Source: Candidatus Eiseniibacteriota bacterium (GTDB lineage Bacteria; Eisenbacteria; RBG-16-71-46). From it: a DNA stretch of 9,997 nucleotides. Positions 1-8,800 of this stretch are shown piece after piece (position 1 is the stretch's first letter; every line of letters begins with the position of its first letter). The stretch spans positions 1 through 9,997 of the forward strand of contig CAIXRL010000836.1 in the NCBI GenBank assembly GCA_903921835.1, read 5' to 3'. Both the position numbers and the translations under genes were made by a program. The notes under the pieces were generated by a model. It saw nothing but the letters and a program-made list of their open reading frames with translations. It was not told where the DNA came from and did no database searches.

Positions 1-164
1 AAGATCGGCCGGCCGGACCCACCTTCGGTGGGTACCCCGGAACCGTGTTGCAGACACGATGAGGACAGCGGCCGGTCGAGCTTCGCAGCGGATGACGCGC
101 AGATCGCGCTCGCAGGCCGCGGGCTCATGAATGATCCGGGCTAGCCCGGGGAGGGTGGGAAGTC
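1..164 (+). other. upstream region, possible tail of a preceding gene
   Basis: No gene can be assigned with confidence here. Frame 1 is open from the window edge to a TAG at 142-144 and would give about 47 C-terminal residues. Frame 2 is also open, to a TGA at 128-130, so openness alone does not decide. If frame 1 is real, its stop lies 20 bases before the next ATG, which would fit an operon. BatE-type genes often follow batD or vWA-domain bat genes, but the visible residues are too few to identify any family. A 7-bp hairpin with a 3-base loop lies at 17-33, and a 14-bp palindrome lies at 136-149. Confidence 0.25.
136..149. repeat. 14-bp perfect palindrome just upstream of the BatE-like gene
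   Basis: CCGGGCTAGCCCGG is its own reverse complement and is centred on CTAG. It lies immediately before the purine-rich ribosome-binding region of the next gene, and the frame-1 TAG falls at its centre. It could be a dimeric protein site or a weak RNA hairpin. There is no T-tract after it, so it is not a standard terminator. A chance occurrence in GC-rich DNA is possible. Confidence 0.35.
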
Positions 165-881
165 ATGTCACTGAACGTGATGCTCGTGCTCGCCCTGGCG
201 CTATTGCCGAACTCCGCCTACAACCGGGGCAACGCGCTCTACGCGCAGCGGGACTACGTCCACGCCGCCGCGGCCTACGAGCAGGCGCTCGCCGCGGGGC
301 CCAACGCGAACGTTCAGTACAACCTCGCGAACGCGCTGTTCAAGTCGGGGCAGATCGGCCAGGCCATCCTTCACTACCGTCGCGCCCGCTTCCTCGCTCC
401 GCGCGACGCGGACGTTCGCGCCAATCTCGCGTTCGCCCGAAGTTACCGCGTGGACAAGGTGCTGACCGCGCAGGGCCCGGTGGCGGGCGCGCTGGACGCC
501 GCGTTCCACTGGTTGTCGCGCCGCGAGGCGGCGCTGGCGACGGCGGTGATGTTCGCGCTGGGCGCGCTCGCGCTCGCCGGGTGGATCGTGCGGCGCTGGG
601 CCGTCTCGCTGGCGGCGTCGCTGCTGTTCGGGCTGCTCGCGCTGTACGGCTTCGCCAGCGAACGCGCATGGGCGCACGAAGTGGCTGGACGGCCCGCGGT
701 CGTGACGGTTCCCGAGGCCGCAGCGTGGAGTGGACCGAGCGACGAGTTCAAACCGATCCTCGTGCTCCACGACGGCACCGAGGTGCGGATCCGCGAGACC
801 CGGGGAGACTACGATCTCGTCCAGCTTCCCGGCGGCACCGGCGGCTGGCTCCGCAGGAGCGCGATCCAGAGCGTGGAGTAG
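165..881 (+). CDS. BatE-like membrane protein with TPR repeats and SH3-type domain
   Basis: 238 residues. Seen: a hydrophobic N-terminus (about residues 1-17) that reads as a signal sequence or anchor, followed by two tetratricopeptide repeats at about 18-46 (NRGNALYAQRDY) and 50-83 (YNLANALFKSGQIGQAILHY, then APRDADVRANLAFAR). Two membrane helices follow at about 122-142 and 145-165, then a small beta-rich SH3/SH3b-type domain at about 177-236 (LHDGTEVRIRE, GGWLRR). This order matches the family annotated as BatE or TPR/SH3 protein, the last gene of many bat (Bacteroides aerotolerance) operons. BatE is thought to act in the cell envelope with the vWA-domain Bat proteins, but its molecular job is not established. 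The ATG at 165 is preceded by GGGGAGGG at 148-155, nine bases upstream. No bat partners are visible in the window, so they may lie before position 1. The family assignment is strong; the function is inferred. Confidence 0.82.
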   Translation: MSLNVMLVLALALLPNSAYNRGNALYAQRDYVHAAAAYEQALAAGPNANVQYNLANALFKSGQIGQAILHYRRARFLAPRDADVRANLAFARSYRVDKVLTAQGPVAGALDAAFHWLSRREAALATAVMFALGALALAGWIVRRWAVSLAASLLFGLLALYGFASERAWAHEVAGRPAVVTVPEAAAWSGPSDEFKPILVLHDGTEVRIRETRGDYDLVQLPGGTGGWLRRSAIQSVE

Positions 882-904
882 CGCAACTCCACGAAGCGCC
901 CGGG

Positions 905-1240
905 TCAGCCCAGCCGGGCCATCACCGCGCGCACCGTGCGTCTCCAGCCGCGCTCGTCGAGCGCGCCCTCGAGCACGCGCCACCGTGAGCCCGTCGAACT
1001 GGGCCTGGGTGATGTCACCATGGATCCGGACCAGCCCGATGAGGCCCTGCGGGACGTTGAGGCTCACGAAGAGGTCGCGGCTCAGGTCCGCGCGGACGCG
1101 ATCCAGCCGCGAGGTCAGTGGCGGGCCGCGACCAACTGCTCCCGCTGGCGCAGAGCGCCGAGGCGATGGCCGGCGGCGAGACCCGGCGCGAAGACCAGCG
1201 CGCACAGCAGCGCTCGCGGAGGTGAGGGACGTGCGACCAT
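905..1240 (-). pseudogene. small exported hypothetical protein, interrupted by two compensating frameshifts
   Basis: No family was recognised. Reading the minus strand from ATG at 1240-1238 gives a signal-like leader (ALLCALVFAPGLAAG, residues 10-24) and then about 16 more residues before a TGA at 1117-1115. From about 1118 to 987 a different frame carries the coding signal (SRLDRVRADLSRDLFVSLNV, then GLIGLVRIHGDITQAQFDGL). The original frame resumes near 986 (SRWRVLEGALDERGWRRTV) and ends with TGA at 907-905. Third codon positions are nearly all G or C in each segment in its own frame, which argues that all three are one gene of about 112 codons that lost one base near 1118-1125 and gained one near 984-990. 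It converges on the BatE-like gene with 23 bases between the stops. It may be a true pseudogene or an intact gene in an imperfect assembly. No good ribosome-binding site was seen before the ATG. Confidence 0.62.
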
Positions 1241-1451
1241 GGCGGTGCTGCGCCTGGCATGGGCATGCGGACCGGCCTCGGGCAGTGCCCAGCGCCGAAA
1301 CAGCCGAGTCCACTCACGCCATTATCAGAGCCAGGCCGCCCCTGATACGCGGATGCCTCCGCGGTGATGGTACGCGCACCATCGCCGGCGTGCCTCCGGT
1401 CCGCGCCGGGCCGGGTCTCCCGCGCGCGGAAGCGCGGGATCTCCTTCGGGA

Positions 1452-1477
1452 GCCGCCGGGGTTGAGCACCCGGCGGC
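1452..1477. repeat. 9-bp perfect inverted repeat spanning the putative -35 box
   Basis: The arms GCCGCCGGG (1452-1460) and CCCGGCGGC (1469-1477) are separated by 8 bases, GTTGAGCA. The candidate -35 box TTGAGC (1462-1467) lies entirely in that spacer. The geometry would suit a dimeric repressor bound over the promoter. The same sequence could instead form an RNA hairpin ending upstream transcription, but no U-tract follows it. Inverted repeats are not rare in GC-rich DNA, so the regulatory role is inference. Confidence 0.45.
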
Positions 1478-1490
1478 CCGGCGATATCCT
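1462..1490 (+). promoter_or_regulatory. candidate sigma70-type promoter of the KAS III gene
   Basis: TTGAGC (1462-1467) and TATCCT (1485-1490) are separated by exactly 17 bases. Each matches the consensus hexamer at 4 of 6 positions. Transcription would begin near 1497 and leave a leader of about 44 bases before the TTG start. The spacing and position support it, but the individual matches are modest. Confidence 0.4.
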
Positions 1491-1527
1491 GGGCATCGTA
1501 GGCAGAACAGTGTGCATCGCCTCCTCC

Positions 1528-1533
1528 GGAGGA
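1528..1533 (+). promoter_or_regulatory. ribosome-binding site that decides the TTG start
   Basis: GGAGGA lies seven bases before TTG at 1541. The alternative in-frame ATG at 1562 has no purine-rich stretch at the right distance. The site is the right half of the 12-bp palindrome TCCTCCGGAGGA (1522-1533), so it could be partly masked by a short hairpin in the message. Confidence 0.65.
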
Positions 1534-1540
1534 TGATCGC

Positions 1541-2677
1541 TTGGCTTCCGTTCTCCGTGGCATGCGGCTCGAAGGCATATCCGCATACGCGCCCGGGCAC
1601 GTCGTGAGCAATGCCCGGGTCGCGGCTCGCCTCCGGCTGGAGCGCATGCGCACCCGCAGGTCCGGCCGGCTGAGCGCCGAGGAAGCCAAGCTCTTCGAGA
1701 CCAGCGATCGCTGGGTCCGCCGGTTCATCGGCTTCAGCCAGCGACGCTTCTGCCCCGAAGGCGAGGGCACCATCGATCTCGCGACCCGCGCGGCCCAGCA
1801 GCTGCTGGCTCGCCTGGACGCGAGCCCCGACGGGATCGACGCGATCGTCTTCGGCAGCGTCACGCCTTCGCACCTCTGCAGCCCGCCCGACGCCGCGATG
1901 CTCCAGGACCGGCTGGGCATTCCGCTGTGGTTGGGCGCGACGCCGCGCGAGATGAAGGGCGCCGACGTCTCGCTGGCGTGCAGCAGCTGGGTCACCTCGC
2001 TGATGCTGTGCTACTCGCTCATCCGCTCGGACATGGCGCAGCGCATCCTGTTGATCGGCGCCGACCGCATGAGCGCGACGATCAACTGGCGCGACCGCGG
2101 GTTCGCGACCGTGCTCGGCGACGCCGGCACCGCGGTGCTGTGCAGCGCCGTGCCGGAGGAAGAGGACTGGTTCTCGCCGGCCCGGTTCTGGAGCTGGCTC
2201 GACGGGAGCTGCGCGGACATGATCCGCACACCCGCCGGGGGCTCGGCGCGGCCGAATCCCACCGCGCGCGAACTCGCTACCGGCCAGAACAAGCTCGCCA
2301 TGGACGGCGCCGCGGTGCGCAGCACGCTCGTGCCGTTCGTGGGCGGGCCCGCCGTGGAGGCCGCCCTGTCCAAGGCCGGTTGGAGCCTCGCGGATCTCGA
2401 CCTGGTCTCGCTGCACGAGGCCAACCGCACGCTGAACGCGTCGATCGTGGACATGTGGCGCAAGCGCGGCTTCGCCGGCCGCGTGCTGGACGCGGGAGGC
2501 CGGTTCGGCAACACGACGGCCGCCTCGATCCCGCTCGCGCTGGCGCTGAACCCCGGGCACCTGTCGGTCGGCAGGCGCTTCGGCCTGTTCGCCTTCGGCG
2601 GCGGGCTCTCGGCAAGCTTCGCGCTGGGCACCGTCCGCCACCCGCTCCCGGCGTTCGTCGAGCTCGGCCAGGCCTGA
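1541..2677 (+). CDS. beta-ketoacyl-ACP synthase III family protein (FabH-like, divergent)
   Basis: 378 residues, longer than classical FabH (about 317). KAS III enzymes condense an acyl-CoA or other acyl primer with malonyl-ACP in the cytoplasm, starting fatty-acid or related chains. The thiolase fold is plain: the active-site Cys147 in LACSSW, His292 in LHEANRT, Asn324 in GNTTAAS, GDAGTAV at 193-199 and the glycine loop FGGGLS at 352-357. ETSDRWV (53-59) matches the classical TSDEWI segment and keeps Trp58. Differences from classical FabH: about 22 extra basic residues before this segment (about 28-50), about 10 extra residues before the cysteine strand, PHQAN changed to LHEAN, and the arginine four residues after the Trp replaced by Phe62. 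These suggest a different primer or partner. TTG at 1541 is chosen for its ribosome-binding site; ATG at 1562 (MRLEGISAY) is the alternative. No other fatty-acid genes are nearby. The family is certain, the substrate unknown. Confidence 0.9.
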   Translation: MASVLRGMRLEGISAYAPGHVVSNARVAARLRLERMRTRRSGRLSAEEAKLFETSDRWVRRFIGFSQRRFCPEGEGTIDLATRAAQQLLARLDASPDGIDAIVFGSVTPSHLCSPPDAAMLQDRLGIPLWLGATPREMKGADVSLACSSWVTSLMLCYSLIRSDMAQRILLIGADRMSATINWRDRGFATVLGDAGTAVLCSAVPEEEDWFSPARFWSWLDGSCADMIRTPAGGSARPNPTARELATGQNKLAMDGAAVRSTLVPFVGGPAVEAALSKAGWSLADLDLVSLHEANRTLNASIVDMWRKRGFAGRVLDAGGRFGNTTAASIPLALALNPGHLSVGRRFGLFAFGGGLSASFALGTVRHPLPAFVELGQA

Positions 2678-2812
2678 AGCGGTCGCGGCGCCCTCCCGGC
2701 CCGCGGATTCGCCCCGGTTCCGGTGACCGTCCGCGCCCCGGGAAGCCTGCTACAATGCGGTCCCCCACCGAATCGGCCGTGGATCCCCCGCGGCCCGTTC
2801 CGGAAGGACCGC
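2678..2812. other. intergenic region carrying the glucan synthase promoter and leader
   Basis: This is 135 bases between the KAS III stop and the chosen start of the glucan synthase. An extended -10 motif lies at 2748-2756. A purine-rich GGAAGGA at 2802-2808 is the only plausible ribosome-binding site. No factor-independent terminator with a T-tract is seen after the KAS III gene, so some read-through into the glucan synthase is possible. Confidence 0.5.
2748..2756 (+). promoter_or_regulatory. extended -10 promoter element upstream of the glucan synthase
   Basis: TGCTACAAT matches the extended -10 consensus TGnTATAAT except at one base, and it stands out in very GC-rich sequence. No good -35 hexamer lies 16-18 bases upstream (2728-2733 reads CGTCCG), which is tolerated by extended -10 promoters. 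Transcription would start near 2763, about 50 bases before the chosen start codon. Confidence 0.5.
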
Positions 2813-5800
2813 CTGCCCTTTGCGATTCACCCGACGCCCGTCGTTGCGCGCCGCCTCCGGCGCCCGGGCAAGACGCCACGCCCGATCGGCCTCGACTCCA
2901 GCCCGCTTCACGGCGAACTCCTCGGGGTCGAACGCCTCGAGGAGCGCGCGCGCGCGCTGGCGGCTGAGTTCACGCTCGCGCGCGACCCGCGCCGCGGCCC
3001 ACCCCGGCTGCTGCGCCGTCTCTCCGACGACGCGCGCATGCTCCGCGTCGCCTACAGCACGCTCGCGGGTGACGTCCGCCGCGGCGAGGCCGGCACGCCG
3101 GCGGCCGAGTGGCTGCTCGACAACTTCCACCTGATCGAGGGCGAGCTGCGCGAGGTCCGCCGCCACGTCCCGACGCGCTACTACCGCGAACTGCCCAAGC
3201 TCGCCGTGCGCGGCCGGTCCGGCACGGCGCGCGTGTACGCGATGGCGGTGGAGCTGCTTCGCTACAGCGACGCGCGGCTCGACGCGCAGCGCCTCGACCG
3301 GTTCATGAACGCGTTCCAGACCGTGGCGCCACTCAGCATCGGCGAACTGTGGGCGTGGCCAAGCATGCTCAAGCTGGCGCTCATCGAACACCTGCGCCGG
3401 CTCTCCGAGGAGCTCCTCGAGAGCCGTGCCGGGCGCCGGGAAGCCGACCGCTACTTCGCGCTCTTCGAGAGCATCCGGCCGGGCGGGCAGCCGCCGCCGC
3501 TGCCCGCCGCGCTGCACGTCGCGTTCGTGGACCAGCTGCTGCAGCGCATGCGCGAGCACGGCGCGGGCGCGGCCGAGCTGCGCAAGCGGCTGGAAGCCCG
3601 GCTGGAGAGCGTGGGAGCGACGGTCGAGGACGCGGTGCGCGCCGAGCACCAGCGGCTGGCCATGAATCACGTGTCGATGGGCAACTCCGTCACCAGCCTG
3701 CGGCTGTGTTCCACGCTCGACTGGAACGACTACGTCGAGAGCGCAAGCCTGATCGAGCAGATCCTGCGTCGCGACCCGCCGGGCGTCTACGCACGCATGG
3801 ACTTCGCGAGCCGCGATCGCTACCGCCACGCGGTCGAGGCGCTGGCGGAGCCCAGCGGCGAGGCGCAGGTGCGGGTCGCCCTGCGCGCCGTCGAGAGCGC
3901 GCGCCAGGCCGCAGAGACACCCGGAATCGATCCGCGCGTGGCCCACGTGGGCTACCACCTGATCGGGGGTGGACGGCGCGAGCTCGAGGTCGACGTGGCC
4001 AGCCAGCCACCCATGCGCATGCGGCTCGAGCGGATGCTGTTCGCACACGCGACGTTCTTCTACCTGGGCTCGCTCGCGCTGTTCACCGGGCTCGGCGTGG
4101 CCGCCGCCGTCGTGGTGACGCGGGCGGCAGGAGCGCCGCAGTGGGTGTGGACCTCGGCCGCCGCGCTCGTGCTGATTCCGGCCAGCGAGTTCGCCGTGTC
4201 ACTGACGAACCGCATCATTCACCGGATCACGCTGCCGGTCCCGCTGCCGCGACTGGACTTGCGCGAAGGCGTGCCCGGCACGGCGCGCACGATGGTGATC
4301 GTGCCGACACTCATCTCCTCGGTCGGTGGCGTTCGCGCCCTGATCGAGCACCTCGAGGTCCACGCGCTGGGCAACCGGGACCCGCACATCCACTTTGCCC
4401 TGCTCACCGACTTCCCGGACGCGATCCGCGAAAACCTCCCCGGCGAGGACGCCGTGCTGGCTGCGGCCGTCGCGGGCATCGAGGCGCTCAACGCGCGCTA
4501 CGCGCCGGGCACGGAGGACCGGTTCTACCTCTTCCACCGCGCGCGCCGCTGGAACGGCAGCGAGGGCGTGTGGATGGGCTGGGAGCGCAAGCGCGGCAAG
4601 ATCGAGGAGTTCAACCGGCTGCTGCGCGGTGCCACCGACACCGGCTTCATCGTGCAGGTGGGCAACCCGGCGATCCTGGCAGGCGTGCGCTACGGACTCA
4701 CGCTGGACAGCGACACGCGCCTGCCGCGCGACGCGGCGCGCCGGCTGATCGGCGTGATCGAGCATCCGCTCAACCGCCCGCGCTTCGACGCCCGCGTCGG
4801 CCGGGTGGTCGAGGGCTACGGCATCCTGCAGCCGCGCGTGAGCGTGACCATGGCGAGCGCGGCGGGCTCACTGTTTGCCCGCGCGTACGCCGGCCACACG
4901 GGCATCGATCCCTACTCCACCACGGTGTCCGACACCTACCAGGACCTGTTCGGCGAGGGCAGCTTCACGGGCAAGGGGCTGTACGACGTGGACGCGTTCA
5001 GCGCGGCGCTCGCGGACCGCGTGCCGGAGAACGCCATGCTCTCGCACGACCTGTTCGAGGGCCTGTACGCGCGCTGCGCGCTCGTCTCCGACGTCGAACT
5101 GGTGGACGACTTCCCCTCCAGCGTGCTCGCGCACGCGCGGCGCCAGCATCGCTGGGTGCGCGGCGACTGGCAGGTGCTGTTCTGCCTGCTGCCGGTGATG
5201 CCGACGCGCCACGGCCTGGAGCGCACCCGTCTGCCGCTCATCAGCCGGTGGAAGATCCTCGACAACCTGCGGCGCAGCCTGCTGGCGCCGGCGCTGCTGG
5301 CGTTGCTCGCGGCCGCGTGGACGTGGCTGCCGGGGGCGCCGCTCGGCTGGACCGTGGCGGCGCTGGCCGTGCTCGGCTTCCCGCTGCTGCCGCCGCTCGT
5401 TCACCTGCTGGTTGGGCCGCGCCCGCTGCAGCCGGCCACCGTCTTCCTGCACGACGTGGGCTCCGAGCTGCGGGAAGCCGGCGCGCAGGTGCTGCTGCAG
5501 ATCACGCTGCTGGCCTACCACGCGTACGAGATGGCGCACGCCATCGTGCTGACGCTGGTCCGCATGGTGATCACGCAGCGCCGCATGCTGGAGTGGGAGA
5601 CGGCCGCGGCGGGGGCCGCGCGCGCCGCGGGCCTGCTCGCACGCCAGGGGCCGCGGGTGTTCGTGGCCGAGATGTGGGCGGGACCGGTCGCCGCGTTCGC
5701 GGTCCTGCTGGCGATGCTGCCCGCGCGCCGCGACGTGCTGCCGGTGGCGCTGCCGTTCCTGCTGGCCTGGCTGGCCTCCCCGCTGGTCGCGTGGTGGCTC

Positions 5801-8800
5801 AGCCGGCCCGTGGTGCCGCGGCGCCTCGCGCTCGGCGCCACCGACGCCCAGCAGCTGCGCCGCATCGCGCGCAGAACGTGGCACTACTTCGAGCAGTTCG
5901 TCACCGCGGCGGACCACCACCTGCCGCCCGACAACGTGCAGGAGGACACGGAGTGGCGCGTGGCCCGCCGCACGTCGCCGACCAACATCGGCATGGGCCT
6001 GCTCTCCACGCTCGCAGCGCACGACCTCGGGTACCTGGACGGCGCCCGGCTCGCCCTCCGCATCGAGGACATGCTGGCGAGCGTCGAATCACTCGAGCGC
6101 CACGAGGGCCACCTGCTCAACTGGTACGACACCACCACCCTCGCCCCGCTGGCGCCGCGCTACGTTTCCACCGTGGACAGCGGCAATTTCGCGGGCGCGC
6201 TGATGGCGCTCGCGGCGGGACTGCGCGAGCGCGCGGTCGCGGTCGAGGACGGCGACGCGCTGTGCGCCGGCGCGGTGGACACGGCGGGCGTGCTCGGCGA
6301 AGCGCTCGTCACTTTGGCGCGCCGCTCGCACGCCGCCACGCCGCTGCGCCGGCTCTGCGGCGCGGCCCAGCAGGAACTCGACACGCTGCGCCTGCGGCTC
6401 GCCGGCGACGCGCCGGGCGGCGACCGGCTCGCAAACGCGCGGCGCGGAGCGGAGGCGTTGCGTGCGGCCCTCGCGGACGTGACGGCGTCGGCGCCGCCGG
6501 GCGCCGACGCCGATGCGGCCGGCGAGTGGACGCGACTGCTCGAGGACGCGCTCGCCTGTACGCCGGACTCGCAGGCACCGGCGGACGAACTGCGCGACCA
6601 GCTGCGCGACCTCGCGCGGCGCTGCGACGCGATCGCCGACGGCATGGCGTGGAAGTTCCTGTACGACCCGGCGCGCGGCCTGTTCTCGATCGGCTTCCGC
6701 CTGCCCGATGCCGACGCACCCGGGCGGTTCGACGCGTCGTACTACGACCTGCTGGCCTCGGAAGCCAGGCTGGCGAGCTTCATCGCCATCGCGCGAGACG
6801 AGGTTCCGCAGGAGCACTGGTTCCGCCTCTCCCGCGCGCTGGTGAGCGTGGAGGGTTGCACCACGCTGGTTTCGTGGAGCGGCTCGATGTTCGAGTACCT
6901 GATGCCGCTGCTGCTGCTGCGCAGCCCTCCTGAGACGCTGCTCGAGAACGCCTGCCGCGAGCTGGTGCGCGGCCAGGTGATCTACGGCCGCCGGCACAAC
7001 GTGCCGTGGGGCATCTCGGAGTCGGCCTACAACGTGCAGGACCCGCACGGCACCTACCAGTACAAGGCGTTCGGCGTTCCCGGCGCGGGGCTCAAGCGCG
7101 GACTCGCCGAGGACCTGGTGATCGCCCCGTACGCCACCGCGCTGGCCGCGATCGTGGATCCCGCGGCGGCTGCCGCGAACTTCCGCCGTCTCGCCCGCGA
7201 GGCCGCGCCGGGACCATGCGGCTACCTGGAGGCGCTGGACTACACGCCGCGGCGCACACTCGACGCCGAGGGCGAAGCCGCGCCGGACCCGGTGCGCCTC
7301 CATCCCGTGCGTGCGCACTTCGCACACCACCAGGGCATGAGCCTGGTGGCGCTCGCCAGCGCCGTTCTCGGCGCCCCGATGGTGCGGCGCTTCCATTCGG
7401 ACGCGCGCGTGCAGGCCACCGAACCGCTGCTGCAGGAGCGCGTGCCGCAGTTCGTGCCCGTCATCCGGCCGCGGCCTGCCGAGGCCACGCGGGCCGAGCC
7501 GCCGGCGGACGCGGTCGCACCGCGGCTCTTCCGCTCGCCACACACGCTGCAGCCGAGCGCGCACTTCCTCTCGAATGGCCAGTACACGGCGGTGGTCACC
7601 AACGCGGGCGGCGGAGCCAGCAGCTGGCGCGGGCTCGCCGTCACGCGACAGCACCAGGATCCCACGACGGATCCCGGCAGCCAGTTCGTGTACCTGCGGG
7701 ACGTGCGCAGCGGCCTGCTGTGGTCCGCCGCGCACCAGCCCGTCTGCCGCAAGGCCGAGAGCTACCGCGTCACGTTCGAGGCCGACGAGGCGCTGTTCGA
7801 GCGCACCGACGACGGGATCGACACACGGCTCGAGGTGGTCGTGTCGCCCGAGGACGACGTCGAGATCCGCCGCCTCACGCTGGTCAACCGCAGCGACCGC
7901 ATGCGCGAGATCGAGGTCACGAGTCTCGTCGAGATCGTGCTGGCTCCGCCCGCCGACGACGTCTCGCACCCGGCGTTTCTCAAGCTGTTCCTCGAGACCG
8001 AGTACCTGCCCGAGTGCACGGCGCTGCTGTGCGGCAGGCGGCCGCGCTCTCCCGAAGACTCCACGCCGTGGGCCGTGCACGTGATCAGCGCCCAGGACGG
8101 CGTGTACGGCGCCATCGAGTGGGAGACCGACCGCGCGCGTTTCCTCGGCCGGGGACGCACGCCGGAGAACCCGCTCGCGCTGGACGGCCGCGCGTTGTCG
8201 GGCACGTCCGGCGCGGTGCTCGATCCCATCCTGAGCCTGCGCCGGCGCGTGCGCATCGCGCCGGGTGGCCGCGTGCGCCTGGCGTTCGCGACCGGCGTCG
8301 CCGCCACGCGCGCGACCGCGCTCGCGCTGGCCGAGAAGTACGACGACCCGGCCGCCGCAGGGCGCGCCTTCGCGCTCGCCAGCAGCCAGACGGCCATGCG
8401 GCTGCGGCACCTCGGCATCTCCGCGGCGGAGGCGCGCCTCTACGAACGCCTGGCCTCGCGCGTGCTGTGGACCGACAGCACGCTGTGCGCACCCGCGGCG
8501 TTGCGCGCCGGCAACACGCTGGGGCAGTCGGGGCTGTGGGCGCTCGGCATCTCGGGCGACCTGGCGATCATGGTCGTGCGCGCGGTCCGGGACGAGGACG
8601 TGTCGCTGGTGCTGCAGGTCCTGCGCGCCCAGGAGTACTGGCGGCTCAAGGGCCTCAGCGCGGACGTCGTGATCCTGAACGACTACCCGGAGAGCTACTT
8701 GGACGAAATGCACGAGCAGCTGCAGGGTCTGCTCGAGCAGGGCCCGTGGGCCGCGTGGAAGCACCGTCCCGGTGGCGTATACCTGCTCCGCGGAAACAGC

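Larger units (their letters stand above)
1241..1540. other. divergent intergenic region rich in inverted repeats
   Basis: About 300 bases without a convincing gene. Frames crossing it on either strand have no recognisable protein content. It contains a row of stem-loops: 1348-1363 (6-bp stem, TGCC loop), 1363-1386 (9-bp stem with one G-T pair), 1418-1439 (8-bp perfect stem), 1441-1452 (4-bp stem, TTCG loop) and 1452-1477 (9-bp perfect stem). A GATAAT hexamer on the minus strand at 1326-1321 could be a -10 box for the minus-strand gene, but no matching -35 was found. The promoter and ribosome-binding site of the KAS III gene lie at the right end. Confidence 0.55.

Noticed and set aside
17..33. 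Hairpin as a rho-independent terminator
   Set aside because: A 7-bp stem with a TTC loop is present, but no T-rich tract follows on either strand.
201..1313. Minus-strand frame of 370 codons running through the BatE-like gene
   Set aside because: Only its part at about 987-1118 looks like protein, and that belongs to the frameshifted small gene. The rest is opposite a well-supported plus-strand gene.
1321..1326. GATAAT on the minus strand as a promoter for the frameshifted gene
   Set aside because: The -10 match is good, but there is no -35 at 16-18 bases and the leader would be long. It is mentioned under the intergenic region but not called.
1418..1477. Terminator between the two divergent genes
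   Set aside because: Strong stems are present, but without U-tracts. The genes on either side diverge, so no transcript needs to end here.
1325..2641. Minus-strand open frame of 438 codons opposite the KAS III gene
   Set aside because: The KAS III catalytic motifs lie on the plus strand. The antisense product has no recognisable features.
3109..6933. Plus-strand open frame of 1,274 codons
   Set aside because: It overlaps the glucan synthase in another frame and encodes an Arg/Ala/Gly-rich product without domains. The motif-bearing frame is the one starting near 2813.
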